Assembly (NCBI GenBank): GCA_022414725.1
Contig: CM039464.1
Coordinates: 27,650,488 to 27,714,487 of the forward strand
Direction: 5' to 3'
From: Microglena sp. YARC
Lineage: Eukaryota > Chlorophyta > Chlorophyceae > Chlamydomonadales > Chlamydomonadaceae
DNA: 64,000 nt
Below the pieces are notes generated by a model. That model saw only the letters and a program-made list of their open reading frames with translations. It was not told the DNA's origin and searched no databases. Position numbers and translations under genes: made by a program. This document shows positions 1-10,059 of this stretch, in pieces. Position 1 is the stretch's first letter; each line of letters starts with the position of its first letter.

Positions 1-3000
1 GTTGGTTGGTGGTGGTGGTGGTGGGTGGTGCCTGGCTCGGACAAGTACCGAGGTGGGCACCTTCATTCACAATACACGATATTGTTGTAGGGAGTTGTTG
101 TTATCGGTGGTTGTTTGGTTGGTTGGTTGGTTGGTGGTGCTGGTGGTTGGTGGTGGTTGTTTAGTTGTTGGTGGTGGTTGGTTGGTGGTGGTTGATGCCT
201 GGCTCGGACAAGCACTAAGGTGGGCACCTTCAAGAAATTCCGTCTACAAATTAATTCTGGCTCCCAAAACCCAGAATACTGTAAACTTGCATAATTGTAT
301 TTTATTTCAACCTGGAGCAGGCAAGAGGCGAGCTGCACATCATCATGTCGTTGTAGTGGTGTTGGTGATGGCACTGTGTTGTAGCACTGCGTTCTAAGCA
401 GGCAAGAGGCGGCATGCTGCATATCATCATGTTGTTGTAGTGGTGTTGGTGATGGCACTGTGTTGTAGCACTGCGTTCTAAGCAGGCAAGAGGCGGCATG
501 CTGCATATCATCATGTTGTTGTAACTGAAGGAAGTGGTGACCAAGGAAAACAAATGATGCACCATTAAAAAATGCGTTCTAGCTGATTTGGTTCAATTAT
601 ATTTTTGGATGAAATCCACTACCATGGCACAGCTTTTTTTTCGTGCACGCGTCACAAATTGAGAAATGTTTTTGATTTAATTAGCAATTTTCGATTGTTT
701 TTGCCAAGGTTGAAATCGAGTCCCCCTACCCCCCCCCCCCCCCCCCCCCCCCCCCTTCCACCCCCCCCTTCCACACACACACACTAGGCTCAAGCTTTTA
801 GCCCACATCTCAGCACTTTTTTGCGTGCGCGCCCTCCCAGCAAAAGTAATGTATGTTGCTACAGTCCAGGGGTAGGCCAAATAGGCTGAAGGGACTTGCC
901 CAACCATGTAGGAAAAAAACTGATGAACTTAACCCCGGCATGAACAACCTTTTTGTCTAGGATACATACACACATGTATGTTGTATGTTGCATGCTGGAA
1001 GGCGTTGACAGGGCACGAAACATATCAAACATAATTATCAGTGTACCTTGGCATAGCCATCGTCAAGTTTGCCGCAACCTAGCGCAGGGCACGAAACATT
1101 TCAATATAATTATCTGTGTACCTTGGCGTAACCATCATCAAGCAAGTATGCTGCAACTTCGCGTAGGGCAGCTTCCCCAACTCGCACAGTGGGTTTCCAG
1201 CCAGGGTCTCCCAGTTGTCGGCCCACGTAGCCCTTGGGGTTGTTGGGTGCCAGAGGCTCCTCATCACATGGCTTGAGGATGGCCACCTGGGTGGTGTTAG
1301 GTGGGTTGTGGTTAGTGGTGGGTTAAGTGGGTGGTGGGTTAGTGGTGGGCGGTGGGTGGCAGTTTGGTGGGTGGTTAGGTGGGTGGTGGGTTAGTTGGGT
1401 GCCAGAGGTTCCTCATCACATGGCTTGAGGATGGCCACCTGGGTGGTGGGCCGTGGTTTGGTGGTGGTGGTGGTGGGTAGCAGTTTTGGTGGTGGTGGCG
1501 GGTGGCGGGTGGTGGGTGGCGGTTTGGTGGGTGGTTTGGTGGTGGTGGATGGTGGTGGGTGGGGATTTGGTGGGTGATTTGGTGGTGGTGAGTGGTTTGG
1601 TGGTGGTGGGTGGTGGTTTGGTGAGCGGGCTCTTGGCAGGCTTTGCGTCCCCTTACGGCAGACTTGACGAAAAAGCGACTAGTTTCGCCAAATAGGCATC
1701 AGCAGGCGGCCCTAGTGCACTTACCTTTCTGCCACTGTCGTTGAGGAAGAAGTATGTGCCACCCATACCATCCGGAGGCTTCTCGGGCTCTTGGCAAGCT
1801 TTGAGTCTTATGGTGGACTTGGCAATAAAAAAGCGACTAGTTTCGCCAAATAGACATCAGCAGGCGGCCCTAGTGCACTTACCTTTCTGCCACTGTCGTT
1901 GAGGAAGAAGTATGTGCCACCCATACTATCCGGAGGCTTCTCGGGCTCTTGGCAGGCTTTGAGTCCTCTTACGGCGGACTTGGCAATAAAAAAAGTGACT
2001 AGTTTTGCCAACTAGGCATCAGCAGGCGGCCCTAGTGCACTTACCTTTCTGCCACTGTCGTTGAGGAAGAAGTTTGTGCCACCCATACCATCCCGAGGCT
2101 TCTCAGGCTCTTGGCAAGCTTTGAGTCCTCATACGGCGGACTTGGCAATAAAAAAAGTGACTAGTTTTGCCAACTAGGCATCAGCAGGCGGCAGTAGTGC
2201 ACTTACCTTTCTGCCACTGTCGTTGAGGAAGAAGTTTGTGCCACCCATACCATCCCGAGGCTTCTCAGGCTCTTGGCAGGCTTTGAGTCCTCATACGGCG
2301 GACTTGGCAATAAAAAAGTGACTAGTATTGCCAAATAGGCATCAACAGGCGGCCCTAGTGCACTTACCTTTCTGCCACTGTCGTTGAGGAAGAAGTTTGT
2401 GCCACCCATACCATCCCGAGGCTTCTCGGGCTCTTGGCAAGCTTTGAGTCCTCATACGGCGGACTTGGCAATAAAAAAGTGACTAGTATTGCCAAATAGG
2501 CATCAACAGGCGGCAGTAGTGCACTTACCTTTCTGCCACTGTCGTTGAGGAAGAAGTTTGTGCCTCCCATGCCATCCCGAGGCTTCTCGGGCTCTTGGCA
2601 GGCTTTGAGTCCCCTTATGGTGGACTTAGCAATAAAAAAGTGACTAGTATTGCCTGATAGGCATCAGCAGGCGGCAGTAGTGCACTCACCTTTCTGCCAC
2701 TGTCATTGAGGAAGAAGTATGTGCCTCCCATGCCATCCCGAGGCTTCTCGGGCTCTTGGCAGGCTTTGAGTCCCCTTACAGCAGACTTGACAAGCCTACG
2801 TATGGCAGCGTTGGGATGCGCAGTGGCACAAACCTCGAGTTTTCGGTCCTTGTTGGTACTGCCCTCATGGTCCGCCTGTGACAGTAGGTTGGATAAGTGC
2901 AGTTCAGTCTGTACAGTTGGGTCACTCACATAACTTGAGTGTGCGGCTCTTCTTGTCGGCCTGTGGCAGTAGGTTGGGTCAGTGCAGTTAGGTCAGTGGT

Positions 3001-4667
3001 CAGTGTTGGCACAGACCTCCAGTTTGCGGCATGTGACATTAGGTTGGGTCAGTGTAATTGGGCCAGTGCAATTGTGGTGATTCAGAAGTCCAGATTGAGG
3101 TATTGTATTTCTTCGGTATGTACCGTCTGGGTTTAGGGTTTAGGGTTTAGGGTTTAGGTTACTCAGCCTTCATTTCTTTCCCATCGCTCCAGAGGTCCCT
3201 GAGTATCTACTGATCTCCATATGTACATATTGTATTGCTTTGGTATGTACTGCCTGGGTTTACGGTTTAGGGCACTTCGCCTGCATTTCATTCCCATCGC
3301 TCCAGAGGTCCCTGCATATCTATTTCCTTTTTCAGCTACGAGCAGCACCTTCTAGGCAGCTCCCCTGGCCGGCTGATCAATCAAATCTATAGCAAGGTAG
3401 TGCAACTGGAAGCTGACATAATTATCTTCCCAGAACTATTGAAATCTTGGGGCTTAGCCCCATGGCAGGCTTGGCTACCTAGAAGCTGCTGGTTGAAGCC
3501 GAAAAGAAAGCTCTGCCCTGGTTGTGTACTGATCTCCATATGCATGTACTGTATTGCTTAGGTATGTACTGTTTGGCGCTCACCCTGCATAAATAAATAG
3601 ATAAAAAATAAATGGTACGCCTTACCATGAACTGTTTGCACTGGGGCCAACCACCAAGATTACAACCACTCATCCTGCATTTCATTCCCATCTCTCTGGA
3701 GGTCCCCGGAGTTCTGCTGATCTACAATAAGGCATTCCAGCCCCATTGGTCATCCACACACCTTCACTCACCCCACTCACCCTCACCCATCCACCCTCAC
3801 CCTCACACACCCCCACCCACTTACCCCAACACATCCTCACCCCTACTCATCCTCACCCTCACCATCACTCACCCCCACCCACTCACCCTGACTCACCCCC
3901 ACCCTGACTCACCCTCACCCACTCACCATGCATTTCATTCCCATCACTCCAGAAGTCCCGGAGTTTCTGCTGATCTCCAGCAAGGCATTCCAGCCCCAGG
4001 AGTCATCCACGGAGGTTTTTCTAGCCAGGCTGGTAGTGGCTGACAGTGGAGCACATGGGGTGGCATAGGGCTGGCCTGAGATTTCACTCATCAATCCTGG
4101 GGGGGCACTGTTGCAAGGTCCTTGCAGGGCAAGCGGCACGGGCACTGCCACCGGGTCGGGCATTGTGTTCACCTTTGTGCTGGGATTGAAACTCTCCTCA
4201 GAATCACTGATCAATCCTGGTGGGGCGCTGTTGTAGGGGCCTGACAGGCAAAGCGGCGTGGGCACAGCCACCGGCTCCAGCATTGTGTGAACCTCAGACA
4301 CCTCAGGTCCAGGTCCGCCATAGCCGTGGTGCCCGTGAGCTGGGACGGCTAAGTCTAGAGCTGAGTATTCTACGTCCTCCTTAGCCGTGTCGCCCATGAG
4401 TTGGGGCGGTGGGCTGGGAGTGATACTCTCCTCAGAATCACTGATGAATCCTGGTGGGGCGCTGGCGTAGGGCTCTGGTAGGGCAAGAGGCATGGGCACA
4501 GAGTCCTCGGGGCTTGGCATGATACTCTCCTCTGACAGTGTGGAGGTACTGGTGGATATAGCGAAGCCCGTGGTGGTGCTGAAGCCGGAGGTTGAGTTGA
4601 ACCCCATCGTTGTAGGAAACATCTTCGCGGGAAACACCGGGCCCGGCCCTGAGATGATGACAGTACT
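1..4667 (-). CDS. PI4K-gamma-like phosphatidylinositol 4-kinase (PI3/4-kinase domain), partial, 3' end off window
   Basis: Three well-supported exons on the minus strand, all phase 0: 4667-3927 (247 codons), 2875-2690 (62 codons) and 1286-1122 (55 codons); a fourth starts near 227 or 60. The first exon is Ser/Pro-rich and low-complexity, with three PPG(L/F)ISDSEES-type repeats, so it is probably a disordered region. Exon two ends in DGMGGTYFFLNDSGRK and exon three reads VAILKPCDEEPLAPNNPKG followed by VGEAALREVAAYLLD. This order is the ATP-binding N-lobe of plant PI4K-gamma/type II PI4K proteins: glycine-rich loop, the KP..DEEP..NNP lysine motif, then GE..REVAAY. The fourth exon starts VPTLVLVRARH, which fits the next family block. 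The catalytic and activation-loop parts lie beyond position 1. Known for the family: plant PI4K-gamma proteins are kinase-like, and some phosphorylate proteins rather than lipid. The start codon was not found; the 4667 acceptor shows at least one exon further upstream. Confidence 0.85.
18..227 (-). other. Two copies of the next kinase exon start
   Basis: On the minus strand an acceptor-like GAAG is followed by GTGCCCACC at 227 and again at 60. The two copies read VPTLVLVRARH and VPTSVLVRARH, which continues ...DDGYAK from the preceding exon as kinase homologues do. Beyond that, both run into GGTGGTTGG low-complexity sequence. Which copy is spliced, and where the exon ends, cannot be decided here. 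Confidence 0.55.
305..525. repeat. 84-bp tandem repeat
   Basis: The unit beginning GCGTTCTAAGCAGGCAAGAG recurs at 389 and 473 (84-bp period), with a diverged third unit at about 305. It lies in an intron of the kinase gene. No coding signal is visible. Confidence 0.8.
720..790. repeat. Poly-C tract followed by CA repeat
   Basis: A run of more than 25 C interrupted by a few T, ending in (CA)n. This is simple intronic sequence. Confidence 0.9.
845..960 (+). repeat. Dispersed element 'CAGTCCAGGGGTAG', diverged copy
   Basis: Starts TACAGTCCAGGGGTAGGCC and continues AAATAGGCTGAAGGGACTTG. The same head occurs at about 8130, 11025, 16308 (inverted), 23272 and 63048 (inverted). Full copies are about 140 bp; this one loses similarity in its second half. 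Confidence 0.75.
985..1080 (-). repeat. Extra copies of the 3' end of the third kinase exon
   Basis: On the minus strand the end of the exon (GATGGCTATGCCAAG followed by GTACAC) is repeated directly downstream of the real exon end at 1122, with its donor-like GTACAC retained. A vaguer second copy follows. Confidence 0.7.
1290..1620. repeat. GGTGG-rich tract with a copy of the third kinase exon start
   Basis: Mostly GGTGGGTGGT low-complexity sequence. At 1397-1447 it carries a near-exact copy of the exon's 5' edge on the minus strand (acceptor CCAG, GTGGCCATCCTCAAG), about 160 bp upstream of the real acceptor at 1286. Confidence 0.8.
1625..2689 (-). repeat. Tandem copies (about 161 bp) of the second kinase exon 3' end with donor
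   Basis: Six more copies of the segment encoding GLKACQEPEKP..GMGGT(Y/N)FFLND, each ending GGCAGAAAG and followed by GTAAGTGCAC, lie directly downstream of exon 2875-2690 (whose own donor is GTGAGT). A partial seventh lies at about 1625. The copies stay open in the coding frame but have no convincing acceptor of their own. Confidence 0.85.
2930..3080 (-). repeat. Degraded copies of the second kinase exon acceptor region
   Basis: Segments resembling AACCTACTGTCACAGGC (the acceptor of exon 2875-2690) recur at about 2960 and 3040 on the minus strand. The second is followed by AAACTGGAGGTCTGTGCC, matching the exon's KLEVCA codons. Confidence 0.6.
3130..3310 (-). repeat. TTTAGGG tract and copies of the S/P-rich exon 3' end
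   Basis: A short run of TTTAGGG (about four units near 3130-3155) lies next to two copies of the end of exon 4667-3927 (CTCTGGAGCGATGGG, ATGAAATGCAG), at about 3165-3215 and 3285-3310. Confidence 0.7.
3326..3510. mobile_element. Non-autonomous MITE, 'AGCTACGAGCAGC' family
   Basis: Begins TTTTCAGCTACGAGCAGC...TTCTAGGCAGCTCC and ends with the inverse, GCTACCTAGAAGCTGCTG...CCGAAAAGAAA. This is an imperfect terminal inverted repeat of about 30 bp with no coding capacity. Further copies are at 8955, 45340, 57497, 57820 and 60040. Confidence 0.75.
3515..3925 (-). repeat. Further exon-end copies, a dispersed-element piece and a CACCC tract
   Basis: Holds a copy of the S/P-rich exon end at about 3675-3715, a fragment of the dispersed family ending TTTGCACTGGGGCCAACCAC at about 3630-3655, and CACCC/TCACC simple sequence at 3750-3925 that abuts the exon donor. 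Confidence 0.65.
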
Positions 4668-5290
4668 CTGCAAGGGTTTAGGGTTCAGGGTTTAAGGGTT
4701 TAGGGTTTAGGTGTTTGGGTGTTCCCGGGCCCTGCCCTGAGGTGATGATTGCATTTAGCAAGGGTAGCGTTTAGTGTGTAGGGCTTAGGGTTTCAGGTTG
4801 AGAGTTCCTTCCTGGTGAGAAAGTGACTGGCATAAGCTAGACCAGTCCCAGGTTAGCAGTTCCCGATGTGGGCACGTGTGAGAGGTCGTTGGGGTTGGAG
4901 AACTGGGAGGGTAGCCAGGTGGGAGGAGGGGTAAGAGGGTAGGAAAAGCAGGGTAAGAGGGTATATGCTTGGTAGGAGGACAGTAGCAGCCTAGGCAACA
5001 GGGTTGGTGGAAGGAAGGGTAGAAGATGCAGGGTGGGAAGGTAGCAGAGGAGGAGGCGGGGTAGAGAGAAGGATATACGCACAGCAGGAGGAGCGTAGCA
5101 GCCTAGGCAGCAGGGTCGGTAGGAGGAGTGGTAGGGGAAGCAGGGTGGCAGGGTAGCAGAGGAGGAGGAGGGGTAGGAGAGGAAGGGTGTAAGCATGGGA
5201 GGAGGAGCAGGTAGGAGGAGCAGGAGCTTAGCGGGCTAGGCAAGAGGGTCGGGAGGAGGAGGGATAGAAGAGGCAGGGTAAGAGTTATCG
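4668..5290. repeat. TTTAGGG motifs and GGAGGA-rich tract
   Basis: Just upstream of the S/P-rich exon acceptor lie imperfect TTTAGGG motifs, then a second copy of the exon edge at about 4720-4765 (GGGCCCTGCCCTGAGGTGAT). From 4910 to 5280 there is purine-rich GGAGGAG(GGTAG) sequence in units of about 120 bp. No gene is recognised. Confidence 0.6.
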
Positions 5291-7020
5291 TCCGCTTCAC
5301 AATCAATTGATCGTGCACCGAGTTTGTAAGCCTGTCCGGTTGTCAAGTGGACAGAAGTGTGGGGAATTTAGACGCAGGTAACCCTGTTGGATGTGGGCAT
5401 GTGAGCAGCGTGATATTACGGTTCGAGGTTTCGTTGTAGGTCAGATTCGGCTGTCTTGTATCCCTTCGTCGCACGTGAGGCGTACGCCACTTCGATTGAA
5501 AGCTGATCTGAGAGCTTCAACTGCCAACTGGGGCGGATTCAGAGGCGTCGGATGGTGGTGGCGGATGGGTGAAGACGTGCGGGGTACCAGGGAGGATGGG
5601 CGAGCTCGAGATTTGAGGTAGGGAGATATTGCAGTGGGCTAATGCGAGAGAGAGGTGGGGTGGGGTGGGGTGGGTAGGGGGGCATTGCTTCGAGAAGGGC
5701 GCAGTCGGGCGCAGCAAGGGGAGCAAGAAAGCCCAAGAAAAAAGAACCCGCAGGGTGGTCACCCTCGCACCTCTTCGACTCTGGGCAAGTGCAAATCTGA
5801 CACTCAACCCGAGTTGCACTCGACTTATCCTTCCATGAAACGGTACTAGAGGGTCTTCTCCTCGGGGACAATGATTTGGAAGAAGCGCAGGAACGCGAAA
5901 AGAGCGCCCACTAGAGTGCCGCACCCCACAACCCCCGTACCTCCAGTCTCGTCAAAAATCTCTCACCCCCAGCGCCCTACTGAACAGCCACGAAGAAGAC
6001 CAGCCACAGGTGCATTAAAATAAGGAAAACGGGCAAAGGGCGTGCGAAGGGTTGGCGAATCTGAAGTCCGAGATTGGTGTAGCAACGATCATGGTTGTTG
6101 CAAGCTAGGATAGCCGGGAGCGGGCGGGGAACCAAGTACCAACCTATTTGCGGTCAAGCTTCACCGGCTCGAAAAAAAGACCGAGTTGGTGAAGTGCTAT
6201 CGTAAGGAAGCGCAAGGTAGGTAACTTGTCGAGAGTCTTAGTAGGGGCGCAATAGGAGACAAATACCAGGTCTCGCCAGGAGATGGCTCAGTACAACTAG
6301 CGCCAGAAGCGCAGCTGTAAACAAATATGTAGCAACAGAAAAGAAAACCTATCAGCTGCGCACCATTCAGTAAGGAGAAGATCAGATGATAGTCTTGGCC
6401 CTGCAGTCGGCCTTGAAGCGGAGGGTTTATAGTAGGCGTGAGCCAGGCGTGAGCTGTAGGCGCGAAAAACCACAATCGCTCACAATCTAGCAGGAGAAGC
6501 AAGCCCAGTGGATGCAACGGCAACAAAACAAAAATAACCCTTGCATCAGACCTCTACTTTTGAGGCATCAACAGCTGTAAGGGGGATCCCTGGCCCGCCG
6601 AGGGACCAAGGGGGAAATCGCACACGGCGCATGCAGACAGTGGTGGCAGAACGCGTTGTTTAGTGCTCACTTGAAGAAACTTTCCCCCGGGATAGACGTC
6701 CTTGCTGTTCGCTCCTTATATACCTCAAGCTTGGTTTTTTTTGCTTTTCGAGGAAGGGTTGGCTGGATTCCTGCGGCTCAAGAACGATAGTCAAACTGAG
6801 GTGGCGACAGGCGACAGGCGACAGGCACGGGGTGCAAGGGTGCGATAGCAGCGAGCTTTTGATTTGAATATAAAAGCGAATCGCAGACAAAAAGGATATG
6901 GGGAATCATGATGAGGAACCCTAGTTGCCCCGAAAACAGTTGGCCAAAACCGGTCAGAGTTGACAGCGTGGACACAATACGGCAAAAATGCACATGGGGC
7001 AGCACTATACTACCACGCCT
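5291..7020. other. Mostly unique sequence, no gene recognised
   Basis: The longest non-repetitive stretch in the left third of the window. Short open frames exist on both strands, but none has a family motif or convincing splice signals. It may hold the undetected 5' exons and promoter of the minus-strand kinase gene; that is inference from position only. Confidence 0.4.
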
Positions 7021-7055
7021 TGAACCTGTCCTTGGATGACGTCAGCAGGCGTCAG

Positions 7056-7220
7056 CAGGGTTGTTCAGGATGCTGCGTCCTCCGCCTCCGCCGCGAGACG
7101 CAAGTCGAAGGGTCCGTTGCGTCTGGTTTGCAGGGTTTATTTGGGGAGGGTCCATTGACCAGCAGGAAGGGTCCGTTGCGTCTCCGGCAGCAGATTTGGG
7201 GGTCCTCCTGAAGTACCCTG
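7056..7220. mobile_element. hAT-like MITE, GTTGCGTC family
   Basis: Terminal inverted repeats CAGGGTTGTTCAGGA and TCCTGAAGTACCCTG bound a segment full of GACGCAA / TTGCGTC repeats. It belongs to the same family as 9318-9552 and 52252-52496. No clean target duplication is seen at this copy. Confidence 0.75.
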
Positions 7221-7784
7221 CCAGGCTGGACGTCAGCTCCGCCATCCGCCATCCGCAACCCCCCACCTGGGATTGAAGGCTGATCCACAAGGCTGATCCA
7301 TGTGGGATTATAGGCTGTTCCATGTGTAACTTAAACAAACAAACTTAGTCCCCCTTGGCCCTGGAGGGCTGCCCAGGCTATCCAGGAGTAGAATAGCCAG
7401 CACAGCGCTGTCTCAGGACTTGGCGAAATTATAACTCGAAGGCAACGACAATTCAAGGTTGTATCTCACTCAAGTGCTGCCGTCAGTCAAATTCAGAGGG
7501 AGCTTACATTTTTGCTTACAAAGCGGGTTAGCGGGTCGCTCATCTCGTTTAAGGAGTTTAAAAACAGGCAGCACTGGCAGATTTCCCATGGGCATTGGTA
7601 ATAATCTGTTTTCTACCCTCAAGCTTGTGCAATCTTGGGTGGCCATTTTACAATGCATGCATTATATGTAAATTCCCGGTAGTAGGCCTTATATTTGTAT
7701 CCCCGGTTCTATTCCCAGTACATGGACACCAAGGCAGTTCTACACGCTGCATGTTGCGTGAAATACACAGATTTGGGACAGACG

Positions 7785-8050
7785 CAGACACGGGTTCAGG
7801 AGGCTACGTCGTCCGTCGCAGACGTAATGTTGTCGAAGGGTCTGCTGCGTTGCATATGCAGCTCGAGTTGGTTCTTCGCATCGCAGGACGCAGGCTATGG
7901 GGCGGTCATGAGTCGGTTGTGGGTCCGTTGCGTCTCAGGACAAAAGCTATATACCGTAATTGGTTGCGTCTTAGCCTCTCAGGACTCAGGCTGTAAAATA
8001 TGTTGCGTCCCAGGCAGCAAAGCTGGAAGTCTTCCTGATGCACCCTAGTC
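7785..8050. mobile_element. Degenerate GTTGCGTC-family element
   Basis: Several TTGCGTCTCAGGAC / GACGCAGGCTATG motifs and a right end GTCTTCCTGATGCACCC resemble the better copies, but the termini have diverged. Confidence 0.6.
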
Positions 8051-8129
8051 GCAGCCACATATTTTGACACCGTTTGCGTCTCATGGTGCACATATTGGAT
8101 TTTTCCAGAATCACCCTGATGGACACAGA

Positions 8130-8200
8130 TTGTGTATGTTGTTACAGTCCAGGGGTAGCCAAATAGGCTGAAGGGGCTTGCTTAGTCTGGAATCTCCCTT
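8130..8200 (+). repeat. Head of dispersed 'CAGTCCAGGGGTAG' element
   Basis: GTTACAGTCCAGGGGTAGCC then AAATAGGCTGAAGGGGCTTG; truncated after about 70 bp. Confidence 0.7.
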
Positions 8201-8589
8201 TCCTCAGGGTCCCCCTTGGGGCAACACCAAGGATTCAGTTAGGATGACGTTGCCAGGTGTTTGGAATTCTTATTATTTGAATTATTACAGGTCAATAAAG
8301 AGGAGGCAGTGGAGAAGTAAACAGCAACATACAAGTACATACAATGGAGGTGAGGCACGGGAGGCGAGAGATCCATATATGCAAGAAGAACTTGACATTA
8401 TTAACGGCATAGACGATTTTAAATTTATTAGAAAGGAATTTAAACCCAGGTGGTGGGTCTCCCGCCACAAAACAGCGGTGACGAGGATTCAGTTCGAATG
8501 GTGTTGTTCCTACAAAAGAGTAGGCGCACTTAAGGAGCTACCGTCTCACTACCAAACGATCTTGCACCGCTACCCATGCACTCGTCGAC

Positions 8590-8640
8590 CATGTATGTAT
8601 GTATGTATGTATGTATGTATGTATGTACGTATTTATGAAC
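8590..8640. repeat. (GTAT)n microsatellite
   Basis: About ten GTAT units. Confidence 0.9.
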
Positions 8641-8654
8641 GTTACATTCCATGA

Positions 8655-8775
8655 TTAGGCCAAATAGGCTTAAGGGACATAACCAACCGTGCTAGGAAGG
8701 GCTTCAAAATAAAAAACATTGATTGACTGAACCCCAAACAATCGTTTTACCGACGGGGCCCCCGAGTTCGTGCTA
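8655..8775 (+). repeat. Dispersed 'CAGTCCAGGGGTAG' element, 5'-truncated
   Basis: Runs from AGGCCAAATAGGCTTAAGGG to ACCGACGGGGCCCCCGAGTT, then CGTGC. It matches the full copy at 11025-11164 apart from the missing head. Confidence 0.75.
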
Positions 8776-8954
8776 CAGTGACAAAATAATTCTACAATAT
8801 AATCATGAAATCATCATCTCATCTGGAACCATGCAATAAGACCACTCATCCCATCTTGCATTGGCATTATAGCTTGTGCACAAAACTCGTAGAACAAAAG
8901 CAAACCACAAACCAGAAGTTATCTGCTAGTAAAACGAGCATCTCCAGTAGAGCT

Positions 8955-9155
8955 GTTATTTTCCACACACCACCAGCAGCAGCTTCCAGGCAGCTCATCT
9001 GTCTGGCTATTCAGCCTAACCTTTCCAAACACAACCTAGGACACCTCGAAGCTGGCAGAATCAGCTGTCCATAAATGCAGACATCTGAGCGCTTAGCCCA
9101 GTGGCTGGCCTAGGGAGCTGCCTAGAAGCTTCAGCTGGTTGTCAAAAAGAAAAAC
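8955..9155. mobile_element. MITE, 'AGCTACGAGCAGC' family
   Basis: CAGCAGCAGCTTCCAGGCAG at the left and GAGCTGCCTAGAAGCTTCAG at the right form the inverted termini. The middle matches the other copies (AGCTGGCAGAATCAGCTGTC, GCTTAGCCCAGTGGCTGGCC). Confidence 0.75.
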
Positions 9156-9317
9156 TATGTTACTACTCATATGAGTAACTGAGGCTAAACTGAGGATATA
9201 TCCAAGCTTATCAATACATATATAACTATTTGAAAGTCAATTAAACCTCATTTATACCCGTATAACTAAGGTTTAACTGAGGTTTAACTGAGCCATTGAA
9301 CCAGCACGCAACAGTAG

Positions 9318-9552
9318 CAGGGTAGTGCAGGACACAGCGTCAAGATGTTGGTTGCGTCTCACCCATCAGTTGGTTGGCCCACCACCACTCCATTGCCGTG
9401 GGCTACGGGTTCTGCTGACAGGTGGACGCAGCCTGAGTAGAGCATTGCGTCCCAGGACGCAACCTATCGATTTGGGTGCGTCCGGAGACACAACCTACCG
9501 AATTAGGGTGTGTCCCAGGACGCAACCCCTGGGGTCCGTTTGAAGTACCCTG
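9318..9552. mobile_element. hAT-like MITE with 8-bp target duplication, GTTGCGTC family
   Basis: The element runs CAGGGTAGTGCAGGAC ... GTCCGTTTGAAGTACCCTG and is flanked on both sides by AACAGTAG (9310-9317 and 9553-9560), an exact 8-bp target-site duplication. YAGGG ends plus 8-bp duplications are the signature of the hAT superfamily. It is too short to encode a transposase; the interior is made of GACGCAACC-type repeats. Confidence 0.9.
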
Positions 9553-9560
9553 AACAGTAG

Positions 9561-9872
9561 GGTCATTGCTCCTTTGACCCATCCCTGTCCCCCTCCGTCA
9601 AAGCAGCAGGAGCCCACAAGGCTTCAATCTGTATTAGCAGGGCTTGGCCCAGTGGCTGGCTTAGGGAGCTGCCTAGAAGCTGCAGCTGGTTGCCCCAGAG
9701 AAAAAACTATGATACAACTCATTGCTCCTTTGACCCGTCCCCACCCCCCTCCGGCATAGCAGCTAGGAGCCCACAAGGCATCGATCTCTTCTAGCTGGGC
9801 TTAGCCCAGTGGCTGGATTAGGGAGCTGCCAAGAAGCTGCAGCTGATTGCCCCAAAGAAAAAAGTATGATAC
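9561..9872 (-). repeat. Two extra copies of the sugar-transporter last exon 3' end
   Basis: Downstream of the stop codon, the end of exon 12 (on the minus strand, AAGCCTTGTGGGCTCCTGCT) is repeated twice at a spacing of about 165 bp. Each copy is fused to the right end of an AGCTACGAGCAGC-family MITE (AGGGAGCTGCCTAGAAGCTG). Confidence 0.8.
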
Positions 9873-9889
9873 TACTTATTGCTCCTTTG

Positions 9890-10056
9890 CACCAAATTGC
9901 TATAACGACGAAGGATCGGGGCTTCGATTCCCCCTACCGTCACCCTTAGCGTTGCAGGTCGCTGTCAACCGCGATGGTAGCTTGTCCAGTCGAGGTGGTA
10001 AACCGTTCTCTGTACGACGGGTTCCCTTAATACCACGCCCCACCAGGCGTTCTCAT
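9890..10056. mobile_element. 167-bp insertion between 17-bp direct repeats (SINE-like?)
   Basis: The unique insert is flanked by identical 17-bp repeats TACTTATTGCTCCTTTG (9873-9889 and 10057-10073). Inside is GGGGCTTCGATTCCCC, close to a pol III B-box/T-loop, but no complete tRNA fold was found. A long target duplication suits a retroposed element. Alternatively the repeats belong to the tandem exon-copy array. The right repeat contains the transporter stop codon. Confidence 0.45.
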
Positions 10057-10059
10057 TAC

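Noticed and set aside
3130..3155. Chromosome end (telomere)
   Set aside because: Only about four TTTAGGG units, flanked on both sides by gene sequence; interstitial motif only.
5517..5924. Minus-strand 135-codon open frame as the first exon of the kinase gene
   Set aside because: Composition is unremarkable, with no family similarity and no donor in the required phase that I could defend.
8178..8654. 158-codon plus-strand open frame
   Set aside because: No family motif, ends in a (GTAT)n microsatellite, and has no splice or promoter support.
9890..10056. tRNA gene
   Set aside because: A T-loop-like GGGGCTTCGATTCCCC is present but no acceptor stem, anticodon arm or A box could be placed consistently.
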